Shown one piece after another: positions 1-6,023 of a stretch of 10,885 nt of DNA. The DNA is from JALHTG01 sp964528315 (GTDB lineage: Archaea > Thermoproteota > Bathyarchaeia > 40CM-2-53-6 > JALHTG01): the NCBI GenBank assembly GCA_964528315.1, contig CAZGRO010000050.1, positions 1-10,885 of the forward strand, given 5' to 3'. The position numbers were made by a program, and so were the translations under genes. Within the stretch, counting starts at the first letter, position 1; each line of letters starts with the position of its first letter. The notes beneath the pieces are model-generated. The model saw only the letters and a program-made list of their open reading frames with translations, was not told the DNA's origin and did not search any database.

Positions 1-150
1 ACTGTGCGCGCTATCATTTGGCAGAGATAAGAGAGTTTCTACTCTCAGTCTGATGTTGACGATTTCTTGATCTCCTTTACGAAGGCACATTGATGCGGTC
101 AACGCCAGAAGTTGTGCATCTTCGCGGCATTGTAAGCGCGCGCTCAACAT
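1..150 (-). CDS. Possible 5' part of an unrecognised gene running off the left edge
   Basis: This minus-strand frame is open from 192 down to the window edge (64 codons). The first in-frame ATG is at 150 and gives about 50 residues. The part upstream of that ATG is hydrophobic (residues like VILGLLTAIPML), and the rest looks helical, with a mixed charged/leucine pattern ending at the edge. There is no clear SD before the ATG, and a TTG at 165 is an alternative start. It lies downstream of, and on the same strand as, the Nudix-like gene. I do not recognise a family. A 64-codon open frame can arise by chance, so this is tentative. Confidence 0.25.
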   Translation of the reverse strand, partial: MLSARLQCREDAQLLALTASMCLRKGDQEIVNIRLRVETLLSLPNDSAHS

Positions 151-285
151 AGGAATAGCAGTCAACAGTCCCAGAATAACTATTGAACTGTCTCATTATA
201 GCGCATCGTCTTTGCTCAAACGGTTTTCTGAGATAGGGAGACGGATTTTCCCGAGCGCTTGTTTTCTTTTTGAAGTCGATGGCTT

Positions 286-837
286 CTAGCGTGGCTTCAG
301 GTATCCTGCTTCCTCTAGGATATCGCGATGTCCTCGTCCAAGCTTGATTTTCAGGATTTCTGATGGAGAAACGAATCGGATCTCTGACCACCAAGGCTTA
401 TGATGTATCGGACCCTTGGGATGGAGTTCGTAGACGAAGCATATGTCCCAATGATTTCCCTTCAGCTTCGGGTTCCAAAGTCTGAGCGGTCTGAGGTGAG
501 ACTGAACCATTACAAATCTCGGATTCCCTCGTAGGCCTACCCATTGGTGAACGATTCTTCTGGCCGCATGATCTGGTGATTCCTCCATTAAGAGGTGGGT
601 CGCAGGCAGTAGCCATATTCCCTTCTTCTCCAGCTCTAATGCTTGCCATTTTGGATAGGCGCCCTTCTCAGGCCATGCATCATGCACATGCGGTCTCCCG
701 ACAAGAATACTGTTCCCATGTTTGGCGACGAGAAATGCTGATAGGCATAGGCCAGTTTCCACAGGGTGAATCAATCTTGAAGGGTTGTCTCGACCCAGGC
801 GAGCCCAACGCTTCGTGATGGGGAGGGATGATGTCAT
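286..837 (-). CDS. Nudix-fold protein with a degenerate Nudix box
   Basis: This is a 183-residue protein. Residues 30-48 look like the first Nudix beta strands, and residues 75-102 align with the Nudix box. The box consensus is G-x5-E-x7-R-E-U-x-E-E-x-G-U. Glu86, Arg94, Val96, Gly101 and Leu102 fit it, but the box Gly is Thr80 and the three Glu positions that bind metal and drive catalysis are Ile95, Gln98 and Trp99. Known Nudix enzymes hydrolyse nucleoside-diphosphate-linked compounds and need these Glu residues, so hydrolysis is unlikely here. A binding or regulatory role is inference. His and Trp are frequent (for example HHKPWW near 145-150), which might create another metal site. The ATG start has a weak AGGTTGA seven bases upstream. 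It follows the NIPSNAP gene by 58 nt on the same strand. The fold call is fairly sure; the function is unknown. Confidence 0.7.
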   Translation of the reverse strand: MTSSLPITKRWARLGRDNPSRLIHPVETGLCLSAFLVAKHGNSILVGRPHVHDAWPEKGAYPKWQALELEKKGIWLLPATHLLMEESPDHAARRIVHQWVGLRGNPRFVMVQSHLRPLRLWNPKLKGNHWDICFVYELHPKGPIHHKPWWSEIRFVSPSEILKIKLGRGHRDILEEAGYLKPR

Positions 838-895
838 CGTCGAATCAACCTATCCTAGTGGACACCCACTGAGCGAAGTAGGGGGGAGAACCCAG

Positions 896-1222
896 CTATT
901 TCAGGGGAGAGTAGGGTGTGGGCTTGAGCAGCATATTTAGGATTCTTTCGACCAAGGGCCCGTTTTTCTCGCTATCCTGTCGTGCTTTGATCCATTCGGG
1001 GTCAGACTGGAAGGAGTTCCAAGCTTTCTCTCTGTGAGTCATGTTCTCCCAAGCAAGCATGTAGTAGAGCACGTTTGTTGCTCCTATCACAGCCTCCCAG
1101 AACCCCACGGCTTTGATACCGTGTTTCTCAAATAGCCTGAGGGTGGTGTCTTGGAATCGGTCGTTAAGAGCCCCCATTCTTCCCGGAACGACTTTGTAGA
1201 CTCTCCACTCATACAACACCAT
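896..1222 (-). CDS. NIPSNAP family protein
   Basis: This 108-residue protein matches the NIPSNAP domain (a dimeric alpha/beta-barrel, ferredoxin-like fold) over its whole length. It has the N-terminal YEWRVYKVVPGRM strand, the segment FEKHGIKAVGFWEAVIGATN at residues 31-50, then YYMLAWEN, the DPEW motif at 74-77, and the C-terminal LLKPTPYSPL. Its size is usual for single-domain prokaryotic members. The family has no settled enzyme activity in prokaryotes, and small stand-alone members are thought to bind small ligands or act as dimeric monooxygenase-like barrels. The ATG at 1222 has a GGAG seven bases upstream (1229-1232). It starts 41 nt after the MFS gene ends on the same strand, so co-transcription with the transporter is likely. 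Identity is secure; role is unknown. Confidence 0.9.
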   Translation of the reverse strand: MVLYEWRVYKVVPGRMGALNDRFQDTTLRLFEKHGIKAVGFWEAVIGATNVLYYMLAWENMTHREKAWNSFQSDPEWIKARQDSEKNGPLVERILNMLLKPTPYSPLK

Positions 1223-1263
1223 TAGTCAACTCCGAATAGAGTCGGTCTTCTCCAGACTTAAGA

Positions 1264-2484
1264 TTAGCGAGGGCGCACTCTCATGTGCTTCCCGGTGCCC
1301 AGCGACGCCTCCAAAACGAGGCTTGCGAAGAGTAAGGCTGAGCCAAGCAGAAACGATGTTTGTCTTCCCACAGTTTCATAGACGAACATGAATAGAACTG
1401 GGCCCATCGCTCCACCGAAATCTTGGAAGGTTCTGTAAACGCCTACGGCTGTTCCTCTCACTTCTGGAGCAACTGCCTCAGAGAGAAGGATGACCAGCGT
1501 AACTGAGACTGCGCCCGAACCAAATCCGTCAACGAGGCCGATAGCCAAGATCTCATTGAAGTCTCCTGTGATTGTGTAAGCGTATAGACAAAGGATTTGG
1601 ATTAGCAACCCACCAACAATGAGCAGTTTTGTTCCTTTTCGGGCTACGAATTGCCCGGAGAGGAAGGTGGCGGCACAGAACCCAGCCGTCCTCACACCCA
1701 ATATGATTCCTATGTTCTCTATGCTGAAGGAGAGGCTTTGGTTCAAGTAAAGCTGGAAAATGGTCGACATGACTCCTTGCATGACGAGGAATCTGGTCAT
1801 GACGCCGATGCATATGACTGAGAACTTCCAGTTCTTCAGGTTTCCCAGATCTTTCCTCAGAGATCTGTCCGGAGACGGTTGGCGAGCTCTACCTGCGACC
1901 CGCCTCAGCTCCTTGGAGAGGAAGGCCATTGAGAAGGATATTAGAATCATCACTGAAGCTATGTGGAAGACTGAGTAGTATCCGAGCTTCTCGGCGATGA
2001 ATGCGCCGATCGGCGCCGCGATGAAGCTCCCGATGAATTCTATACCCTGCAGATTCCCTACAGCGCGGGCTCTTGCATCTCCTTCGAACATGTCCATCAT
2101 TAACGCAGTGTTGTTGGCGAAGAAGAATGCCGTGCCAAGGCCCCAAATGGTTCGACCAAGAATCAGAGCATAGATTGTCGTAGAGATGGCACATATGAAT
2201 GCGCCGAGTACGGAGAGTCCCAGTCCAACGACGATCAGTCTAGCTCTCCCTATTCTATCTGATAGGATTCCTGATGGTAGCTCGATGAATATTCTAGCGA
2301 CGAACCAAGCTGATGTGACGGCTCCCACGAGTACCCCTATCGGATCTAATTCCTGCGCAAGAATTGGCAGAAAGGCTCCAGGCAATCCCATGCCCAGCAT
2401 CAATGTGAAACCAACAGCGAGCTGTTGGATGTAGAGACGAGGATAGGAAACGCCCATTGATGTGCTCTCCTGTCCTTGATTCAT
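1264..2484 (-). CDS. Major facilitator superfamily transporter (12 TM)
   Basis: This is a 406-residue integral membrane protein of standard MFS length with about 12 hydrophobic segments. The MFS signature (motif A) between TM2 and TM3 is intact: GILSDRIGR at residues 72-80. A GRTIWGLGTAFFF segment at 110-122 is the usual TM4 Arg/Gly-rich helix. The second half has VGVYRTFQDFGGAMGP, resembling the TM10-TM11 motif of drug:H+ antiporters. Substrate cannot be read from the sequence; a proton-driven exporter is the family-level guess. The ATG at 2484 has GAGGAT seven bases upstream. An ATG nine codons later also has AGGAG in front of it and cannot be excluded. It is followed closely by the NIPSNAP gene, and it sits on the strand opposite the ChrB-domain pair, with the zinc-ribbon ORF upstream. 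The context hints at export of a toxic anion or drug, as inference. Confidence 0.92.
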   Translation of the reverse strand: MNQGQESTSMGVSYPRLYIQQLAVGFTLMLGMGLPGAFLPILAQELDPIGVLVGAVTSAWFVARIFIELPSGILSDRIGRARLIVVGLGLSVLGAFICAISTTIYALILGRTIWGLGTAFFFANNTALMMDMFEGDARARAVGNLQGIEFIGSFIAAPIGAFIAEKLGYYSVFHIASVMILISFSMAFLSKELRRVAGRARQPSPDRSLRKDLGNLKNWKFSVICIGVMTRFLVMQGVMSTIFQLYLNQSLSFSIENIGIILGVRTAGFCAATFLSGQFVARKGTKLLIVGGLLIQILCLYAYTITGDFNEILAIGLVDGFGSGAVSVTLVILLSEAVAPEVRGTAVGVYRTFQDFGGAMGPVLFMFVYETVGRQTSFLLGSALLFASLVLEASLGTGKHMRVRPR

Positions 2485-2537
2485 CGCGGTATCCTCGTCG
2501 TCTCTCTGCCCAGGTGCTCACCATTCTCGCATCGTGC

Positions 2538-2558
2538 CTCGCTAAAAAGGAAAGCGAG
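2538..2558. promoter_or_regulatory. Inverted repeat with T-run upstream of the MFS gene
   Basis: CTCGCT (2538-2543) and AGCGAG (2553-2558) are perfect 6-base inverted arms around a 9-base A-rich spacer. Read on the minus strand the spacer is TTCCTTTTT. It lies 77 nt downstream of the zinc-ribbon stop and 53 nt upstream of the MFS start. It could be a U-rich archaeal terminator for the small gene. It could equally be a T-rich TATA-like element for the MFS gene, because CTTTTTAGCG on the minus strand would place transcription start near 2518. The sequence alone does not decide between these. Confidence 0.35.
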
Positions 2559-2634
2559 AGATGATGTTGACAACCCAGTCTCAGCTAGGCAGGTGGTGCG
2601 CGAAAAAGGGAGTCTGCAGTTTTCTTCAGAGATG

Positions 2635-2754
2635 CTACTCTGCTTCTTTGGAGATTAGGCCGCAGTCAAGGCAACGGAACAACTTGTACGTGATCTGGTT
2701 GACTAGGAATTTCCTGTGTTTGTGGTTGCATGTATCAAAGCTCGAATGAGCCAT
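2635..2754 (-). CDS. 39-aa zinc-ribbon-like small protein
   Basis: This short ORF encodes 39 residues. The candidate metal ligands are Cys9, His11 or His13, Cys28 and Cys31. They form a C-x-H (or C-x3-H) knuckle, then a 14-16 residue beta-hairpin-like stretch (KFLVNQITYKLFR), then a C-x2-C-G knuckle. This is the layout of a small archaeal zinc ribbon. The ATG at 2754 is supported by a strong SD on the minus strand, GAGGGGTGA (2763-2771), with an 8-base spacer. A GTG four codons earlier is less likely because it overlaps that SD. It lies upstream of the MFS gene on the same strand and diverges from the ChrB-domain pair. Possible roles are a nucleic-acid-binding accessory or a metal-binding regulator; no function can be assigned. 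T-rich tracts on the minus strand at 2603-2607 and 2544-2548 could end its transcript. Confidence 0.7.
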   Translation of the reverse strand: MAHSSFDTCNHKHRKFLVNQITYKLFRCLDCGLISKEAE

Positions 2755-2877
2755 CTGACGATTCACCCCTCTGCAAGACGCTATTCAATCTGCCCCGACT
2801 TAAGGAAAAGAGAAAGCTGAAAGTAATCGACTTGTCAGCAGCTCCGGATCGTTCTCTTAACCCGAGGTTTTGACAGT

Positions 2878-2887
2878 CTTTTTAGCG
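2878..2887 (+). promoter_or_regulatory. Candidate TATA-like element for the ChrB-domain operon
   Basis: CTTTTTAGCG lies 37-46 nt before the TTG start of the first ChrB-domain gene. An archaeal start of transcription about 25 nt downstream would fall near 2906 and leave a short leader that just contains the GGAGAGG SD. The same 10-mer occurs on the minus strand at 2540-2549 in front of the MFS gene. No experimental signal is visible, so this is a prediction. Confidence 0.3.
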
Positions 2888-2923
2888 GAGCCTGGCAATA
2901 TCTTCCTACTGGAGAGGTTATGC

Positions 2924-3361
2924 TTGAAGTGGATAACCCGCAGCCACGCAATGGTCGACAGAATCGCCTGTCCGTGGCTCATCAGGAAGTTTGTGGACTC
3001 TGAAGCCGAATTCGTCTATGTTGCAGCCAGTCAGGTGATGACCAGAGCCAAGGAGCTGGCTGCGATTTCATTCGATGTCAAGGATGTTGAACTAGGACAT
3101 CACGAGGAAAAATGCTCCTTTGACGCCATCATAGAGAAGTATGAGCTCAAGGACCCAGCTCTGCTTGAGATGGCCAGAATAATCAGAGGAGCAGACACCT
3201 CGGCTAAAGATTTGACTCCTGAATCAAGAGGGCTTGAAGCTTTTGCCAGAGGTTTCAGACTCCTCTCCACGAACGACCACGATAACCTTGAGAAACAGTT
3301 CCCTATGTACGATGCTCTCTATGCATACTGCACAATTAAGGTCGCCTCCGCCTCAAAGTGA
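2924..3361 (+). CDS. ChrB C-terminal (chromate resistance) domain protein, copy 1
   Basis: This is a stand-alone domain of 145 residues matching the ChrB C-terminal family. The N-terminus KWITRSH...VDRIACPWLIRKFVD (residues 2-25) is the family hallmark. It is followed by ELGHHEEKCSFDA (56-68), with potential metal or oxyanion ligands His59, His60 and Cys64, and by NDHD...MYDALYAYC (117-136). Bacterial ChrB proteins act with the ChrA efflux pump in chromate resistance, and the C-terminal domain is often encoded alone. The TTG start at 2924 is chosen because GGAGAGG (2911-2917) precedes it by 6 bases and the family usually begins with this strand. A longer version from TTG 2870 lacks an equally good SD. 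Copy 2 starts 23 nt after its stop, so the two are probably one operon. No ChrA gene is visible. Confidence 0.85.
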   Translation: MKWITRSHAMVDRIACPWLIRKFVDSEAEFVYVAASQVMTRAKELAAISFDVKDVELGHHEEKCSFDAIIEKYELKDPALLEMARIIRGADTSAKDLTPESRGLEAFARGFRLLSTNDHDNLEKQFPMYDALYAYCTIKVASASK

Positions 3362-3384
3362 CTTCAATCAGGGAGGGAATCCTC

Positions 3385-3816
3385 TTGCTGTGGGTCACAC
3401 GCCACGAGCCGCATGTGGACAGATGCGCCTCTGCCTGGCTAATAAGGAACTTCATCGATAAGGAAGCGGTCTTCGAATTCGTCTCAAAGGAATCGCCTAT
3501 CCCCAAAGATGCCATTGCCTTCACTCTTCCAAGGGCAGAGATCCGTCCGACAGAAGGAAAGAGCACAACCTTCGATGCCCTAGTGGAAAGATACCGGGTC
3601 AACGATCCCGTTGTGGCCAAAATCCAGAAACTGCTGCGCGATTTCGAAATCACCGCCAAAGAGGATATTGCAAAGGTGAAATATCCAGAGACCGCCGGGA
3701 TCTGTCTGGTCCTTCGAGGGCTTGCACGAACATCAAGAACCGACCATGAAACCATCACAAAAGCAACGACGGTCATGGATGCACTCTACGCCGAACTGAA
3801 AGCAAGAGGCGAATAG
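3385..3816 (+). CDS. ChrB C-terminal domain protein, copy 2 (ligands changed)
   Basis: This is a 143-residue paralogue of the preceding gene. The two align from end to end: LLWVTRHEPHVDRCASAWLI (residues 1-20) against the same strand in copy 1, then TFDALVERYRVNDP (62-75), and SRTDHETITKATTVMDALYAEL near the end. The His-His-x3-Cys cluster of copy 1 becomes Pro55-Thr56 and Ser/Thr, and Cys16 becomes Ser16, so any metal site built from those residues is lost. The TTG at 3385 is preferred over the GTG at 3358 because GGAGG (3372-3376) sits 8 bases upstream and the start then matches copy 1 exactly (TTG, one codon, TGG). The pattern suggests duplication followed by divergence, possibly to a heterodimer with one active and one structural subunit. 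That role is inference; the family call is firm. Confidence 0.8.
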   Translation: MLWVTRHEPHVDRCASAWLIRNFIDKEAVFEFVSKESPIPKDAIAFTLPRAEIRPTEGKSTTFDALVERYRVNDPVVAKIQKLLRDFEITAKEDIAKVKYPETAGICLVLRGLARTSRTDHETITKATTVMDALYAELKARGE

Positions 3817-3901
3817 ATCAGGCAGCATCGCGCCCTACAGCTCTTCACGAACATACCTAAGATCATCCTGCTAGTCCCTCCCAGCATCGACAAGTGATCA
3901 A

Positions 3902-4362
3902 ATGAAGAAAGACAGAACAAACGCCAAGCAAAACATCGAGGTCAGATTCTTCTTCACTACGCGCGACGCCAAGAATTTGCTGACCAGATGGAGAAAGGAG
4001 AGGTGGCAAATGAGGTTCTACTCTTTCGTGGACCACTACTTCAGGAAAGGTAGATCGCAAGCGAAGATCCGAAGATGGAGATCAAGTCACAGACCCAGAA
4101 CCGAAACCATACTCTTCTACAGGAGTAACGGAGTGAAAACTGAGAACGCGAAGCCAGCACAGAGCTTTCGCGCAGCATCAAAGGAGTTGGAGTTGTTAGG
4201 GTACAAGCCCTACCTGAAGATACTGAAGAAGAAGGCGTGGCTGGTCAGCAAGAAGCATATGCCAACGTACGCATTCGAATACGTTCCTGGTCTCGGCTGG
4301 ACGGGGGAGATTGAGATACCGGTGAAAGACAGGGAGAAGATCTCTGATCGTATCGCAGAATT
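3902..4362 (+). CDS. CYTH-fold protein, 3' end lost in gap 1
   Basis: The 153 visible residues look like a CYTH-domain protein, the tunnel-fold family of class IV adenylate cyclases and thiamine-triphosphatases. Evidence is the N-terminal N-I-E-V-R (11-15), VDHYFRKG...KIRRW (43-59) matching the xDxYF...LRxR region, the basic LKILKKKAWLVSKK (105-118), and YVPGLGWTGEIEI (127-139) matching the GLGxFxEIE segment. The signature E-x-E-x-K at the N-terminus appears as N-x-E-x-R, so one acidic metal ligand is missing and Lys is Arg. Known members act on triphosphate substrates with two metal ions. The substrate here is unknown and activity may be altered. The C-terminal 20-40 residues fall in the N run. 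The ATG at 3902 has only a weak GTGAT in front. It follows copy 2 by 85 nt on the same strand. Confidence 0.7.
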
Positions 4363-4462
4363 NNNNNNNNNNNNNNNNNNNNNNNNNNNNNNNNNNNNNN
4401 NNNNNNNNNNNNNNNNNNNNNNNNNNNNNNNNNNNNNNNNNNNNNNNNNNNNNNNNNNNNNN
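4363..4462. other. Assembly gap 1 (100 N)
   Basis: Exactly 100 N, the customary placeholder for a scaffold join of unknown length. The CYTH gene (plus) and the uracil-DNA glycosylase gene (minus) both run into it with their C-termini missing. The glycosylase alone lacks about 110 residues, so the true gap is likely several hundred bases. Confidence 0.97.
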
Positions 4463-4707
4463 CTGTCCAGCTTTATTGACCTCAAGAGCTCATCCAATAC
4501 CGACCCAGCTCTTCCAACGAAAGGTCTTCCTTCGAGATCCTCCTGTCTGCCAGGTCCCTCGCCAACAAACATCACTTTGGCGTTACATGGCCCTTCCCCT
4601 GGAACAGCGTTTCTTCTTGTTTCCGAAAGAGGACATTTTCTGCAATTCCGAACCTGATTGGAGATTTCCTGTAGATCCGAGAAGTCTGAGAGATCTTGGG
4701 TCACCAC
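4463..4707 (-). CDS. udg: Family-4 uracil-DNA glycosylase, N-terminal part
   Basis: This gene excises uracil from DNA to start base-excision repair, which matters for organisms with much cytosine deamination. The 81 visible residues carry the family-4 hallmarks. Cys22 and Cys25 (C-x2-C) supply half of the four-cysteine Fe-S cluster. The motif VGEGPGRQEDLEGRPFVGRAG (residues 48-68) is the active-site GE(A/G)PG...E...G-x-PFVG-x-AG block. The other two cluster cysteines and the C-terminal uracil-binding motifs lie in gap 1 or beyond. The GTG start at 4707 has GAGG eight bases upstream and a second GTG follows directly. A TATA-like CTAAATAAC on the minus strand (4732-4740) sits about 29 nt upstream. 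It diverges from the second MFS gene. Confidence 0.9.
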
Positions 4708-4731
4708 TCCACCTTCCTCTGTACAGATTAG

Positions 4732-4740
4732 TTATTTAGG
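4732..4740 (-). promoter_or_regulatory. Candidate TATA box for the uracil-DNA glycosylase gene
   Basis: On the minus strand this reads CCTAAATAA, about 29 nt upstream of the GTG at 4707, the spacing expected for a leaderless or very short-leader archaeal transcript. It is a prediction from position and AT-richness only. Confidence 0.35.
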
Positions 4741-4834
4741 ATGCTCCTGAGGTTTACGGTAGAATGTTGTCATTGCGACGAGGGATCTCACAACGAGCGC
4801 AGAGAAGTCTGGATCTTCGAAACGTGGGTTTTCA

Positions 4835-5965
4835 TTGGTCATCACTTCACACGCCTTGAATCACACATATGATTCCCTGTATCCGATCCTCTACCCGGCG
4901 ATGATTTCGGAGTTCAACCTCTCCTATGGCCTGATCGGAATTCTGGCAATGGGGTATCGATTGACTGGCGGCGCACTTCAACTTGTCATGGGTTTCCTAG
5001 GCAGATTCGTACGGAGGAAGATTCTTCTTGGCCTCGGTATGATATGGCAATGCACCGCGAACACAACCGTTGCCTTCGGTCAAAGATTCGAACATATATT
5101 CACCAGTCGTTCTCTGGCTGGCGTGGGATCTAGTCCTCAACACCCGACTAGCGCGGCATACATAGCTGAGACTTTTTCCAAGGAAAGAATTGGAAGAGCT
5201 CTCGGAATTAACATCGCGGCTGCGATGGCGGGAAGCTTTCTAGCACCGTTTCTGGGCACGTTGGTGCTGACCACTGCAGGGTGGAGAAATACGATTCTTG
5301 CCTTCTCAGTGCCAGGGTTTCTAGTGGGTATCGCTTTTCTGTTCATGCGAGAGGCGAAACGGCCGCAGGAATGGTCAGGTGTGTCAACTTTCTCTTATCT
5401 GTACATGGGCCTGCATGAGGTTCTGACCAATAGAACCGTCGTCGCAGTCATGATTCTCGAAGCGGTGATGGCTTTCAGAATGGGGGCTCGAGACTTTCTC
5501 CCAAGTTTCTTCATTCGAGACCTAGGGATGACGGTGTTTGAGTCAGGGATTGTGTTTACAGTGTTTGTGGCTGTGGGAGTGCCTGCGCCGTATTTCTGGG
5601 GATACCTGTCAGACAGATTGGAAAAGCGGAAAGTTATTGTGTTATCGATGAGTATAGCAGCTACGCTTTGGTTTGCTCTCGCATATGTCAAGAACATGAC
5701 TCAACTTCTTGTGGTCCTTCTGCCAAATGGCTTTGCCGGACAGGGCATTGGGGGAGTCGTTCAAGCCTTTGTAGCTGAATCGACAAGCAAAGAAAACCGT
5801 GATCTGATATATGGCATCTATTTCACGCTCTCTTTCACTTTGGGCTCCTTTTCCGCAGTCATTCTTGGCTATTTGGCAGACGGGCTCGGGTTCCAAGCGT
5901 GCTTCATCTGGGTGGCTCTCTTCTCCTTCCTGACCGTGGTCGGAGCCGCTATTCTGCTGAGATAG
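4835..5965 (+). CDS. MFS transporter resembling fosmidomycin-resistance (Fsr) type
   Basis: This is a 376-residue membrane protein with about 12 hydrophobic segments. The N-terminus SHALNHTYDSLYPILYPAM (5-23), followed by NLSYGLIGILAMGYRLTGGALQLVMGF (28-54), strongly resembles Fsr-type MFS exporters, which carry an H...D...LLP first helix and a Q-P-x-G type TM2 end. The first-half motif A is changed: GFLGRFVRRK (53-62) lacks the usual Asp. The second-half motif WGYLSDRLEKRK is normal. AGVGSSPQHPTSAAYIAETF is the usual TM4-TM5 loop. The substrate is unknown and a drug or small-anion exporter is a family-level guess. TTG at 4835 is the only common start codon before the first helix; the frame is open back to 4763 without ATG or GTG, and no strong SD is visible. 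The DUF72 gene follows after 58 nt. Confidence 0.88.
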   Translation: MVITSHALNHTYDSLYPILYPAMISEFNLSYGLIGILAMGYRLTGGALQLVMGFLGRFVRRKILLGLGMIWQCTANTTVAFGQRFEHIFTSRSLAGVGSSPQHPTSAAYIAETFSKERIGRALGINIAAAMAGSFLAPFLGTLVLTTAGWRNTILAFSVPGFLVGIAFLFMREAKRPQEWSGVSTFSYLYMGLHEVLTNRTVVAVMILEAVMAFRMGARDFLPSFFIRDLGMTVFESGIVFTVFVAVGVPAPYFWGYLSDRLEKRKVIVLSMSIAATLWFALAYVKNMTQLLVVLLPNGFAGQGIGGVVQAFVAESTSKENRDLIYGIYFTLSFTLGSFSAVILGYLADGLGFQACFIWVALFSFLTVVGAAILLR

Positions 5966-5980
5966 CGATCCAGTTCCGGC

Positions 5981-5989
5981 ATACTTATG
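5981..5989 (+). promoter_or_regulatory. Weak TATA-like element before the DUF72 gene
   Basis: ATACTTATG lies 35-43 nt before the ATG at 6024, which has no recognisable SD (the preceding bases are TCATCCATT). This fits a short-leader archaeal transcript. The match to a TATA box is only moderate. Confidence 0.25.
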
Positions 5990-6023
5990 TTCCCTTGGCT
6001 CAATCTCTTGAGCGTCATCCATT

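Noticed and set aside
77..394. Minus-strand 105-codon frame overlapping the Nudix-like gene
   Set aside because: It overlaps the 3' end of a recognisable gene on the same strand in another frame and has no family-like pattern or SD.
3336..3776. Minus-strand 146-codon frame opposite the second ChrB-domain gene
   Set aside because: It is a mirror frame of a well-supported gene, rich in Ser/Arg and without recognisable domains.
3902..4657. Reading the CYTH frame through the N run as one 251-residue protein
   Set aside because: Sequence after the gap on the plus strand is antisense to the glycosylase gene, so the joined frame is an artefact of the placeholder gap.
4476..4739. Plus-strand frame opposite the uracil-DNA glycosylase
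   Set aside because: It mirrors conserved glycosylase codons and has no domain of its own.
4764..4859. Short ATG frame just before the second MFS gene
   Set aside because: It encodes 31 Arg/Ser-rich residues, has no SD and overlaps the better MFS start.
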